Below are positions 44,828-53,989 of a stretch of DNA of 64,000 bases, piece after piece. The number at the start of each line of letters is the position of its first letter. Positions within the stretch are counted from its first letter, which is position 1. The stretch is from Gemmatimonadota bacterium (GTDB lineage: Bacteria > Gemmatimonadota > Gemmatimonadetes > Longimicrobiales > Gaopeijiaceae): NCBI GenBank assembly GCA_027623325.1, contig JAQBXY010000010.1:25983-89982 (forward strand), written 5' to 3'. A model generated the notes under the pieces. The model was given only the letters and a program-made list of their open reading frames with translations, was not told where the DNA came from and ran no database searches. The position numbers were made by a program, and so were the translations under genes.

Positions 44828-46045
44828 CTATCGCGTGATCGAGCCGAAGTCGCGTCCACTCCGGAACGCGGCGTAGGGAACGAGCCCCTGCTCGCCGCTA
44901 CGTCGCTTGCCGCCTGAATCCATGAATTCGTGCGCACCCTCGACGAGGTCGAAAATCGCAATGTCGGCAGCGGCGCCGGGAGTCAGCGTCCCCAGTGGTT
45001 CACCGAAGTCATAGATCCGGGCCGGCGCCGCTGTCGCCGCCGTGATCACCTGTTCGAGCGTCATGCCCATGTTCATGAACTTGGACAGCGTCGTAGGCAG
45101 ATCGAAGACAGGTCCGGCCACGTTCCCACGATGCACATCGCTGGAGATGGTGGTCGGCATGATGCCCTGATCGAGTACCGCTTCGGCCACGTCGAAGTCC
45201 AGGTTGCCGCGCCCGTGCCCGACATCTAGATGGATGCCCCGAGCCATCGCTTCGCGAACCTCGGCGTAAACCCGCCCCCGTTCGTCGAGAATGCTGCCCT
45301 GACGACGCAGTGCGTGGGTTACCACATCGCCGGGTCGCAAGAAGTCGAGGATCCTCGGCAAGGGAGAGGTCTGGCCACCGATATGCACCGTAATCGGGAC
45401 CGCCGCCGCGTCCGCCGCCTCCCTCGTCAGGCGCATCACCTCGACGTCGCCACCCCCGGGAATGCCTGCGAGCATCCGGACCTTGATGCCCACGATGATG
45501 TCGCGGTTCTCCTCGATCGTGCGAACCGCCGCTTCAGGATCGACGTACCGCAAGTCGGTCAACTCGTTCGGCACCGTCATCCCCGGCATCGAAATGTTGA
45601 GTAACGCGTAGACACGACTACGTGCCTGACGCGCGACGTAGTCGCGGAACCCCGGAAAGGTCGTGGCACCCGCCGACCCGCCATCGACGAGCGTGGTCAC
45701 TCCGCGCGCGACGCCGATCAGGTCCGGTTGGATTCCGACCTGGGCCACGCCGTCGAAGACGTGCACGTGTACATCAATGAGGCCCGGCGCCACGATCCGA
45801 CCGGTCGCATCGATGACCCGACGGCCCTCGCTCGGGAGGATGTGCTCTGCGATCTGCACCACCCTCCCGCCGGTAATCCCGATGTCCAGAGCGGCGTTCA
45901 TACCTGCGGCGGGATCCACGAGGTGACCTCCCGATATCACCAGGTCGAAGATCTCCCGCCGCTCTCGTTGCAGTCCCGTACCTGCGAGCCCGGCGGCCGT
46001 GCCGGCCGCGACCGTGAGGAATTCACGTCGATCCAGTTTTCTCAT
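44828..46045 (-). CDS. Tat-exported amidohydrolase (dihydroorotase/deacetylase-like)
   Basis: The 405-residue protein starts MRKLDRREFLTVAAG, a twin-arginine signal. It belongs to the amidohydrolase superfamily: GLIDVHVHVFD (HxH), candidate carboxylated Lys in IVGIKVRMLAG, His in PITVHIGGQT and HLDVGHGRG, and Asp in SSDVHRGN. The closest patterns are amidohydrolase/deacetylase proteins that act on acylated or cyclic amides. Tat use suggests that it folds with its metals in the cytoplasm. It is convergent with the aminotransferase. Confidence 0.86.
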   Translation of the reverse strand: MRKLDRREFLTVAAGTAAGLAGTGLQRERREIFDLVISGGHLVDPAAGMNAALDIGITGGRVVQIAEHILPSEGRRVIDATGRIVAPGLIDVHVHVFDGVAQVGIQPDLIGVARGVTTLVDGGSAGATTFPGFRDYVARQARSRVYALLNISMPGMTVPNELTDLRYVDPEAAVRTIEENRDIIVGIKVRMLAGIPGGGDVEVMRLTREAADAAAVPITVHIGGQTSPLPRILDFLRPGDVVTHALRRQGSILDERGRVYAEVREAMARGIHLDVGHGRGNLDFDVAEAVLDQGIMPTTISSDVHRGNVAGPVFDLPTTLSKFMNMGMTLEQVITAATAAPARIYDFGEPLGTLTPGAAADIAIFDLVEGAHEFMDSGGKRRSGEQGLVPYAAFRSGRDFGSITR

Positions 46046-46158
46046 AGTGCCAGGCTAGCGATTCCCCCGGTCGGCCGCACCGGGGACCTCCATTGCACCA
46101 CCACGTCCGGGGGTCGATTGTACACGACGACACCGACACGAAAAGACGAAAGACGGAG

Positions 46159-49100
46159 ATGAAGATGATGAGGCCGACGATCCTGCTGTGTTCGCTGACC
46201 GCCGCGCTACTCTGGACCGCACCGATCGTGGGTCAGGAGGCGGACCGATGGGACGTCACCGAGACCCGAGGCTCGACGCGGGCGATCGACTTCACGACTG
46301 AGGAAGGGACGTGGCTTTCCGTCGACGTGTCGCCCGACGGCAGCTGGATGGTCTTCGATCTGCTCGGTCACATCTATCGGGCTCCCACGGACGGGAGCGC
46401 GAACGCCGTATCGCTGACACAGGGCGACGGAGCGGCGATGAGCTACCATCCCCGGATCTCACCCGACGGGTCGAGCATCGCGTACATCTCCGATCGCGAA
46501 GGCCAGGACAACCTCTGGCTCATGAACGCGGACGGCTCCGATCCGACGGCAGTATTCTCCGATCGGAACGTTCGGGCGTCCCTGCCGGCCTGGACGCCCG
46601 ACGGTCAGTACCTCCTGGTGGACCGCGCGTATGTCGGTACCGGCAGCGGCGCCGGGCAAAGCGGTATCTGGATGTACCACCGGGACGGTGGTGACGGGGT
46701 CGCCGTGGTCGAAGGGGGCGGAGCCACCTGGCCCTCCGTTTCCGCCGATGGTCGCTACGTCTACTACCAGAATCGCGAGGGGTCTGCGGAGGCGCTCTCC
46801 GGTCACTACCAGATTCGGAGGATCGACCTCCAGACGGGAACGATCGTCGACATCACGGCGGGGAACGCCGACGGACCCGCCGCGAGCCGTGCGTCCTCCG
46901 GTGGCGGATTCGCCCCCGAGGTGTCACCCGACGGACGCTGGCTCGCCTACGCGCGTCAGATCCCCGACGGAACCGTCGAGTGGAAGGGCCATGAGTTCGG
47001 GCCGCGAACCGCGCTCTGGCTCCGCGACCTCGAGACCGGTGCGGAGCGACTCGTCATGGACCCGATCGGTGTGGCGATCGAGAGCGGCTCGAAGAGCCTG
47101 CGCATTCTGCCCGGTTACGACTGGAGCGCCGACGGTCGTTCGATCGTCATCTGGGAGGGTGGAAAGATCCGACGCGTCGACATCGCTTCTGGCTCGGTCG
47201 AGACGCTCACCTTTCGCGCACACGTCCAGCGCACGCTGTCGGGTCTCGCGTACCAAGGATTCCGAATCGAGGACGGCGCGTTCGACGCCAAGTTCCTGAG
47301 GTGGCACACGGCCTCACCGAACGGTGCGACGATTGCGTTTCAAGCCGTGGGACGGGTCTGGGCCCAGCCGCGCACAGGTGGCACCGCGCGGCGCGTCACA
47401 CCGAGCGATTTCGGCGACATCCAGGAGTTCGGACCGGCGTGGTCTCCCGACGGACGCTGGCTCGCCTTCACGACCTGGCATGACACCGAGGGTGGCCATG
47501 TCTGGAAAGTGCCAGCTGCGGGTGGTGCCCCCGTGCGACTCACCACCGAGCCGGGCGAGTACGTGCATCCGTCGTGGCGCGCTGACTCTCGCGAGATCGT
47601 CCTGGCCAAGGGTGCGGGTGCGACCATGCGCGGCCGGACCGTGAGCCAAAATGCCTGGTGGGACATCGTCACCCTGTCGGCGGATGGTGGAGTACCGAAC
47701 CATGTGGCGCGGGCCGCGCTCCCGGCGGGACAGAACACGTCGTCCGTCGCGCGGCGGAGCATTCTGGCGCCGTCGTACGGGCCGGAGGGCAGGATCTTCT
47801 ACCCGGAAATCCGCAGCGGCGGCATGGTGCTCGTATCGGTGCGTCCCGATGGCTTCGAAGCGCGCGATCACCTTCAACTCGACGCGGCCGACGAGATGGT
47901 GCCTTCCCCCGACGGACGCTGGGTCGCCTTCCAGGAAGGAGACAACGTCTACCTCACGGCGTTTCCCTTCTCGGGAACGGGCGGCGACGCGATCGACTTG
48001 GACAAGCGCGATGGGCGCCTCCCGGTCCGTCGCTTGAGTCGTGAAGGCGGGCTCTTCCCGCGTTGGAAGGACGCCAACACCGTCGAGTTCGGCTCGGCCA
48101 CAAACTATTTCGAATACCGTGTCGCCGAGCAGACCGCTGACACCGTCGATGTCTCGCTGACCGTTCCGCGACGCACCCCCACCGGTCGCGTGGCTTTCGC
48201 CGACGCGCGCATCATTACACTCGACGGGAACGAAGTGATCGAGCGGGGCACTCTCGTCGTGCAGGGTGCGCGTATCGTATGCGTCGGCACCTGCGACACC
48301 TCGAACGCACAGGTCATCGACGCAGCTGGAACCACGATCATCCCCGGCTTCGTCGACATGCATTCGCACCATTACCGCGAACACCGTGGGTATCGCCCGC
48401 TTCGTGACTACGAGAGCGCGATCTACCTCGCGTACGGCGTTACCACGAGTCTCGACAACAGCATGTGGTCGCAGAACATCTTCCCGACCGCCGAGCTCAT
48501 CGAAGCGGGCCGCATGATCGGGCCGCGCACCTACAGCAGTGGAGATCCGCTGTACCGAGGCGATGCTGCGCGGCAGAACGACCTGTCCAGCTACGACGAA
48601 ACCGCGTGGGGCGTGCGTCGTCTCAAGTCGTGGGGCGCCGTTCAGCTCAAGCAGTACATGCAGCCGCGACGCGATCAGCGTCAGTGGGTATCGGATGTGG
48701 CGCGCACTGAGGGTCTCATGGTCACGGCCGAGGGTGGTGACCTCTTCTACAACCTCGGCATGATCGTGGACGGACAGACGGCGTGGGAACACCCGTTGAG
48801 CTATGTGCCGGTCTTCAGCGACGTCGCGAAGTTCTTCGGGAACGCCGGCATCGTCTACTCACCGACGTTCGTGGTCGCGGGCCCCGGCCCCGGGAACATC
48901 GACTACTGGTTCGCCGAGTCCGACGTATGGCGTGCAGAGAAGCAACGCCGCTGGATGCCGTGGCGCATGAATGCGGGCCACCTACGCCGGCGGATGCTGC
49001 GCCCGGATACGGACTATTCGTTCCCGCTGATCGCGCAGGGCATGGCCGACATCATCGCCGAAGGTGGATACGGGGCGATCGGAGGCCACGGTGAACATCA

Positions 49101-49437
49101 CGGGACCAACGCACAGTGGGAGGTCTGGATGGCCGCGTCGGCGCTCGGACCGCTCGAAGCGCTCCGAGTGGCGAGCCAGCACGGGGCGCACTTCCTCGGG
49201 GCAGGCCAGGATCTCGGCTCGCTCGAGGTCGGAAAGTTGGCCGATCTCCTGATCCTGGAGGCGAACCCGCTCGATGACATCAAGAACACGGCGCTGATCC
49301 GCTACGTCGTGAAGGGCGGAGTCGTCTACGATGCGGACACGCTCGACGAGGTGTGGCCGCAGCCGACTCCCTTTGGCCCGTACTACTGGGTTGACGATGA
49401 GTCGCTTCGGAACGACACGAGACGAATCGGTGGCTAG
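46159..49437 (+). CDS. Secreted TolB-like propeller fused to amidohydrolase domain
   Basis: ATG 46159 follows a purine-rich ribosome site (GACGGAG) and gives a signal peptide (ending APIVGQ). The 1092-residue protein begins with PD40/WD40-like TolB repeats (SVDVSPDGSWMVFDLLG, RISPDGSSIAYISDREGQD, WSPDGRWLAFTTWHDTEGG), and from about residue 690 carries an amidohydrolase domain with FVDMHSHHYREH, VTAEGGDL, GGHGEHHGT and GKLADLLILEANPL. Proteins of this layout are frequent in Gemmatimonadota and Bacteroidota; they may hydrolyse peptides or cyclic amides held by the propeller. A tight link to the Tat amidohydrolase (divergent, 113-base gap) is possible. Confidence 0.87.
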   Translation: MKMMRPTILLCSLTAALLWTAPIVGQEADRWDVTETRGSTRAIDFTTEEGTWLSVDVSPDGSWMVFDLLGHIYRAPTDGSANAVSLTQGDGAAMSYHPRISPDGSSIAYISDREGQDNLWLMNADGSDPTAVFSDRNVRASLPAWTPDGQYLLVDRAYVGTGSGAGQSGIWMYHRDGGDGVAVVEGGGATWPSVSADGRYVYYQNREGSAEALSGHYQIRRIDLQTGTIVDITAGNADGPAASRASSGGGFAPEVSPDGRWLAYARQIPDGTVEWKGHEFGPRTALWLRDLETGAERLVMDPIGVAIESGSKSLRILPGYDWSADGRSIVIWEGGKIRRVDIASGSVETLTFRAHVQRTLSGLAYQGFRIEDGAFDAKFLRWHTASPNGATIAFQAVGRVWAQPRTGGTARRVTPSDFGDIQEFGPAWSPDGRWLAFTTWHDTEGGHVWKVPAAGGAPVRLTTEPGEYVHPSWRADSREIVLAKGAGATMRGRTVSQNAWWDIVTLSADGGVPNHVARAALPAGQNTSSVARRSILAPSYGPEGRIFYPEIRSGGMVLVSVRPDGFEARDHLQLDAADEMVPSPDGRWVAFQEGDNVYLTAFPFSGTGGDAIDLDKRDGRLPVRRLSREGGLFPRWKDANTVEFGSATNYFEYRVAEQTADTVDVSLTVPRRTPTGRVAFADARIITLDGNEVIERGTLVVQGARIVCVGTCDTSNAQVIDAAGTTIIPGFVDMHSHHYREHRGYRPLRDYESAIYLAYGVTTSLDNSMWSQNIFPTAELIEAGRMIGPRTYSSGDPLYRGDAARQNDLSSYDETAWGVRRLKSWGAVQLKQYMQPRRDQRQWVSDVARTEGLMVTAEGGDLFYNLGMIVDGQTAWEHPLSYVPVFSDVAKFFGNAGIVYSPTFVVAGPGPGNIDYWFAESDVWRAEKQRRWMPWRMNAGHLRRRMLRPDTDYSFPLIAQGMADIIAEGGYGAIGGHGEHHGTNAQWEVWMAASALGPLEALRVASQHGAHFLGAGQDLGSLEVGKLADLLILEANPLDDIKNTALIRYVVKGGVVYDADTLDEVWPQPTPFGPYYWVDDESLRNDTRRIGG

Positions 49438-49529
49438 TGGGAGTATGCGCGACTCGACCCACTTGCCGCCCCTCGTCCGGAGTCCAACTCAGATCCTCTG
49501 ACGAAGTGGCACGTTCCCGGGACGTACGT

Positions 49530-51335
49530 ATGCTCCGCACGGCTGGACCCAAGGTGGTTTTGCAGATGGCTGCGATGGCGCTGGTCGCCTTCCCCGCCTT
49601 CGGTCAGGCCCGGCCGGTCATTGAGATCGTCGAGCCGGCAGCCTGGAGTTCGGACGCCACTCGCGGTATCGGCGTGCGTCGCACGCGCGGCCTCCGAGTG
49701 GTCGGGACGGCAAGCAGCAACGCCGGCATCGATCGCGTAACTTTGAACGGAGCCGAGACTGCGCTGAGCGGAACCGGGGATCAGGTCCGATTCATTGGTT
49801 ACGCGACTCCGACGGCCGAAAAGCCGGAAGTCGTCGTCGAGGTCTATGTGGGCGACCAAGTGATCGAATCGCGCACCTTCCCGGTCGTGATCGAGGAGGC
49901 GGACGCGACGTTCGACGATCCCGCAACGGCGTGGGGCACGGAGAGCGGATTCACGGGAGAGCGTTGGGCGGTCGTCATCGGCGTGAGCGAGTACGCCGAT
50001 CGTACGGTACCCGCCCTCCGCTATGCCGACGACGACGCTCGAGCGTTCCGTGATTTCTTGCTATCACCCGCCGCTGGAATGGGTGGGTTCAAGTCGGAGA
50101 ACATCCGCTTCCTCGTCAACGAGCAGGCGACCTACCGCGACATCCGACTCGCCTTCCGCGACTTCTTGAAGGCCGCCACGGACGAAGACGTCGTCTTCAT
50201 TTTCTTCGCCGGCCACGGGGCACCCGATCCGGAACGCCCTGAGGACCTCTACCTGCTGGCCTACGACACCGAGGCCAAGAGCATCGCGGGCACCGGCTTC
50301 CCGATGGAGGAAGTCAGCGACGCCGTCCGCAGGACCTACGCCAGAACGATCATCTCCTTCATTGACGCCTGTCACAGCGCCGGCGTGAGCGGTGACGTCG
50401 GGCTACGCGCCATCGACAACCCCATCAACCGAGCCTTCCTGGACCGTTCGCAGCACAGCCTCGGCGTGCAACTCTCCTTCACGGCGAGTCAGGTCAACCA
50501 ATATTCACAGGAAGGCGCGCAGTGGGGCGGTGGCCACGGAGTGTTCACCTACTTCCTCATGCGGGGTTTGCAGGGCGAGGCCGATGAGGACGGCGACGGG
50601 ATCGTCACGCTCGGGGAGAGCCTCGAGTGGACGCGAGACCGGGTGCGGCGCGAGACCCGAAACGGCCAGATTCCCACGATCAGTCAGACCGCATTCGATC
50701 CGTCGTGGCCGATGAGTATCGGAGGCGGCCCCGAGTTCGCCGTGCTTGAGTCTGCCGAGCCCGCCGGGCCGAGCACCGACCGCTCGAATCCGCCGCTGAA
50801 TCGCCCGTCTGGTCCACCCCCTTCCCGCCCCGCGGCCGCCGCCCCGGCCCCGGCTGCGGCCGGCGACGGAATGTTGGTCCTCGTCTTCGGTGAAGACACG
50901 GGAGCCAGTCTCGCGGAAGAGTCGGTGTTGCGGTCTTTGCGCGCACGCCGTGACCTGCGTGTCATGGATGCGACGAGCCTCGGAATCGCGAGCGGAGATC
51001 ACGCCGCCGTGCAGTCGGCCGTTCAGGGCGACTTCGCCTCGTTGGCCGAGCTGGTGCGAGCCCAGGGAGGAGAGTTCGTCTTCCTCGGGAACCTCGAAGC
51101 CACTACACGGCCCGCCGCCGGCTCGATGTATTCGGCAAGTGCCCAACTCGAGTTGAGGATGTATCGGGTCTCGACAGGGGAAGTCGTCGAGTCCGGCGTC
51201 TTCCGCGTCGGTATGGCCGGCCAGCCCGCCAAGATCGGAGGGTCCGAGTTGGGAGCCCGGAGCCAGGCGTCGGAGGAAGTGGGGCGGCTCGGCGCCGTAG
51301 CCGCCCGCGGTTGGATCGCACGAGCGCTTCGTTAG
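49530..51335 (+). CDS. Secreted caspase-family (C14) protein with C-terminal FlgO/CsgG-like domain
   Basis: ATG 49530 gives a signal peptide ending FPAFGQ, so the protein is exported. An Ig-like segment (RVVGTASSNAGIDRVTLNG) precedes the caspase p20-like domain: WAVVIGVSEYAD, His 229 in FFAGHGAPD and Cys 281 in FIDACHSAG, the His/Cys dyad being intact. ASQVNQYSQEG and GHGVFTYFLMRGL complete the fold. After a Pro/Ala linker, residues of about 445-600 (MLVLVFGEDTGASLAEES, GDFASLAELVRAQGG) resemble FlgO/LpoB/CsgG-type domains. The next gene is a CsgG-like protein. Substrate and trigger unknown. Confidence 0.86.
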   Translation: MLRTAGPKVVLQMAAMALVAFPAFGQARPVIEIVEPAAWSSDATRGIGVRRTRGLRVVGTASSNAGIDRVTLNGAETALSGTGDQVRFIGYATPTAEKPEVVVEVYVGDQVIESRTFPVVIEEADATFDDPATAWGTESGFTGERWAVVIGVSEYADRTVPALRYADDDARAFRDFLLSPAAGMGGFKSENIRFLVNEQATYRDIRLAFRDFLKAATDEDVVFIFFAGHGAPDPERPEDLYLLAYDTEAKSIAGTGFPMEEVSDAVRRTYARTIISFIDACHSAGVSGDVGLRAIDNPINRAFLDRSQHSLGVQLSFTASQVNQYSQEGAQWGGGHGVFTYFLMRGLQGEADEDGDGIVTLGESLEWTRDRVRRETRNGQIPTISQTAFDPSWPMSIGGGPEFAVLESAEPAGPSTDRSNPPLNRPSGPPPSRPAAAAPAPAAAGDGMLVLVFGEDTGASLAEESVLRSLRARRDLRVMDATSLGIASGDHAAVQSAVQGDFASLAELVRAQGGEFVFLGNLEATTRPAAGSMYSASAQLELRMYRVSTGEVVESGVFRVGMAGQPAKIGGSELGARSQASEEVGRLGAVAARGWIARALR

Positions 51336-51395
51336 ACACGACCCTCGCCGGGTCGCCAGCTTCCGATGACGCGTCCAGAACTTTCGGAGAACAAC

Positions 51396-52298
51396 GTGAA
51401 GAACACCTCGCCTAGTACACGAATCGTCGTCTGCGCCTCCCTGGCCTTCCTAGCACTATCGCTTCCCCTAGTGGCGGTGGAAGCCCAGGATCGCCCCCGT
51501 GTCGCCGTGATCCCCTTCGACAATCGGACCAGTTGGTGGGCGAACGACATGGGCGACATCGCAGCCGATATGATCGTGACTCGGCTGGTGAACTCCGGCC
51601 ATTTCTCGGTAATCGAACGGGAACGGCTCGAGGCGATTCTTCAGGAGCAGGGCTTTCAGTTGTCGGGGCAGGTCAACCCGAGCGACGTCGTAGAGATCGG
51701 GCGCCTCGCCGGCGTCATGTACCTCATCAGCGGTTCCGTCACCCGTTTCTCCATCGACGAGAAGGGCACCAGAGTCATGGGCCGAAACGTCGGATACACG
51801 GAAGCTCAGAGCGAAATGAACGTTCGGGCGTTCAGCGCCGAGACCGGTGAGATCATCACGGCGACCGAGGGCTCGGGCAGCAAACGCCTCGTGAACGTCA
51901 GCGGCATCGTGAGCATGTCGGCCATGGACCAGGGCGTCGCCGAGGAAGCCCTCGGGCCCGCCGCCGACAACATCGTCGAGGAACTCGTGAAGCAGCGTGA
52001 GCGTTTCGTGCTCATCGCGATGCCCGAGCCCCCGGCCGCGATCCCCGCGATCGTCGGGAGCGCTGCGGACGGTTCCCTCTACATCGACCAGGGCTCCAAC
52101 GTCGGCGTGCAGGTGGGCCAACGCTTCGAGGTGCATCGTGTGATCGACGAGATCCTCAATGCGGCAGGCGAGGTGCTCGATCGGATTACCGACCGGGTGG
52201 GCGTGATCGAGGTGACTCGAGTCCTCTCGCAGTCGTCGATCTGCGCGATCGTCGAGGGTGAGGCCGGCGAGGGCGATACGCTGAAGCCGATCGGTTGA
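51396..52298 (+). CDS. CsgG/HfaB-like exported protein
   Basis: GTG 51396 is preferred (GGAGAACAAC upstream); ATG 51366 in the same frame lacks a ribosome site. Signal peptide ends VAVEAQ. The CsgG fold is indicated by RPRVAVIPFDNRTSWWAND, AADMIVTRLVNSGHFSVIERE and LEAILQEQGFQLSGQVNP, followed by YLISGSVTRFS. The last 90 residues (GSLYIDQGSNVGVQVGQRFE, DRVGVIEVTRVLSQSSIC) form a FlgT-C-like beta domain. No lipobox Cys is seen, unlike curli CsgG. About 300 residues. It probably acts with the caspase-like protein in the envelope. Confidence 0.82.
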   Translation: MKNTSPSTRIVVCASLAFLALSLPLVAVEAQDRPRVAVIPFDNRTSWWANDMGDIAADMIVTRLVNSGHFSVIERERLEAILQEQGFQLSGQVNPSDVVEIGRLAGVMYLISGSVTRFSIDEKGTRVMGRNVGYTEAQSEMNVRAFSAETGEIITATEGSGSKRLVNVSGIVSMSAMDQGVAEEALGPAADNIVEELVKQRERFVLIAMPEPPAAIPAIVGSAADGSLYIDQGSNVGVQVGQRFEVHRVIDEILNAAGEVLDRITDRVGVIEVTRVLSQSSICAIVEGEAGEGDTLKPIG

Positions 52299-52338
52299 CC
52301 GGGCCCGAGTCCGAGCAGCGTCGCACCCAGGAGAGTGT

Positions 52339-53967
52339 CTAGCGCCTCGGGCCGCCCGAAGAGGCGCCACTCCAGCTGGGCTGGGCGACCCCCGTGACCT
52401 CGCCCGGGGAGAGGTGGATCACGTTCAACCGTGCGAAGTAGTCAGCCTCCGTGCGCACGACGGAGTAGCCCATCGCACGCAGCCCGTCGCGGGCGTCCCA
52501 CTCCTCGTCGATGACTAGATCCCCTCCGGTCGGATGCAGCCGTGGGGCCCGCATCGCAGTCTCGATATCCATCCCCTGATCGAAGATTCGGCTTACGGTG
52601 GCCACGAGGGCGGACACGATTCGTCGGCCTCCGGCCCCACCCATGACGAGTATCGGTCCCGTTTCATCCGACACGATCAACGGTGCCTGAGAGGACCAGG
52701 GTCGATAACCCGGATCGCCCCCGAGGAGGTAGCCACCAAGCGTCGATGCGTACAGGAAGCCCAGCCCGGGCGTCATGACCCGAGCGCCACCCGTCGGACC
52801 CAAGGACTGAGTCATCGCGACCACGTTTCCCACCGCGTCCACCACCGAAATGTGGCTCGTGAACGACGACTCCCGACCGTCGTCTGCAGCCGCGGCTGCG
52901 GGAGCACCGGGCCCGTCTTGTACCCGACCACGGATGTCCAACGCCCGGCGTTCGGCGAGCGAGTCCGACGTGAGCCAGGACACGGCGCGGGCGGGCGCCA
53001 TCGATTCGGCGCGCTCCCGGTCCTCGAACCCCACGAGCAGGGCCTCCGCCACCGCCGCCGCCCACTCGGGCTCCGCCAGCCCTTCCGGCTGCAAACGATC
53101 GAGCGTCTGTAGAATCTGGATTACCGTCACGCCGGACGCCGGTAGGTAGGAGCCCACAAGCTCCACGCCGCGGTAGGTACCGCTCCCGATCTCCGAATCC
53201 ACGGCCTCGTAGGCAGACAGATCCGCGAGCGTCACGAAGCCACCGTTTGCGCGCATGTCCGCCGCAATCGTCTCGGCGATCCCGCCTCGGTAGAACGCGT
53301 CGGCACCTCCCGCCGCCACAGTGCGCAGCGTAGTCGCCAAATCTGACTGAACCAGCCAGGCCTGGCCATCGTCGCTGTCCACGAACCGCAGCGCCCGCGC
53401 CACCGGCGAGGCGGTATCGATCGCAGCGACGATCTCTCTGATCCTCTCCTGTTCCCCTTCGGGCGGTACCACCCCGCTGCTCGCCCAGCGGATGGCCGGC
53501 TCCATCACGGTGGCCAGAGGCAGTGAGCCATGCTCCGCGAGGGCGCGGGTCAGCGCCGCTACACTGCCGGGAATCCCGACCGCCGGGTGCCCGTGCTCGC
53601 CCGTCGGGGCGGTGGCCGCATTGTACACGGCAGGCACTTCCGTCGTACCGTCGATGCCGTGCACAACCCCGTCCGCTCCGCAGAACAGAAACTGTGTTCG
53701 CCCGCCTAACCCGGACTGTGTGGGCTCGGCCACGGCGAGGGCGAAGGCGGCGGCAACGGCCGCATCGACGGCGTTCCCGCCCTGCTCCAGCATCCGCACG
53801 CCGGCCTCGGTCGCGTAGGGCGACCCGGTCACGACCATGCCGCCCTGGCTCACCGCCTGAAACGGGAAGCTCGGCGGCACCTCCGGCGTGTCGCCGCTAC
53901 CGCCCCATGTGCACGCGGCGGCAAGAACGGTCGATACAAACGTCGTGCCCGCGCGGCGCCGTCCCAT
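52339..53967 (-). CDS. Gamma-glutamyltransferase family protein (Ntn hydrolase)
   Basis: Start ATG 53967 gives a signal (MGRRRAGTTFVSTVLAAACT); the frame to 54204 runs into the upstream gene. The 542-residue proenzyme has MVVTGSPYATEAGVRMLEQG and GGNAVDAAVAAAFALAVAEP typical of GGT, the nucleophile Thr 370 in FTSHISVVDA (usual TTH; second Thr is Ser here) with GNVVAMTQSLG after it, and GGAGGRRI near the C-terminus. These enzymes self-cleave and split gamma-glutamyl bonds, for example of glutathione, in the periplasm. It lies 22 bases after the MotA/ExbB-like gene and may be cotranscribed. Confidence 0.87.
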   Translation of the reverse strand: MGRRRAGTTFVSTVLAAACTWGGSGDTPEVPPSFPFQAVSQGGMVVTGSPYATEAGVRMLEQGGNAVDAAVAAAFALAVAEPTQSGLGGRTQFLFCGADGVVHGIDGTTEVPAVYNAATAPTGEHGHPAVGIPGSVAALTRALAEHGSLPLATVMEPAIRWASSGVVPPEGEQERIREIVAAIDTASPVARALRFVDSDDGQAWLVQSDLATTLRTVAAGGADAFYRGGIAETIAADMRANGGFVTLADLSAYEAVDSEIGSGTYRGVELVGSYLPASGVTVIQILQTLDRLQPEGLAEPEWAAAVAEALLVGFEDRERAESMAPARAVSWLTSDSLAERRALDIRGRVQDGPGAPAAAAADDGRESSFTSHISVVDAVGNVVAMTQSLGPTGGARVMTPGLGFLYASTLGGYLLGGDPGYRPWSSQAPLIVSDETGPILVMGGAGGRRIVSALVATVSRIFDQGMDIETAMRAPRLHPTGGDLVIDEEWDARDGLRAMGYSVVRTEADYFARLNVIHLSPGEVTGVAQPSWSGASSGGPRR

Positions 53968-53989
53968 CAGATGCACGCCGCGTCCGTCG

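Noticed and set aside
47314..48792. 492-codon antisense frame within the propeller-amidohydrolase gene
   Set aside because: Shadow of a gene with visible propeller and metal motifs; composition is not protein-like.
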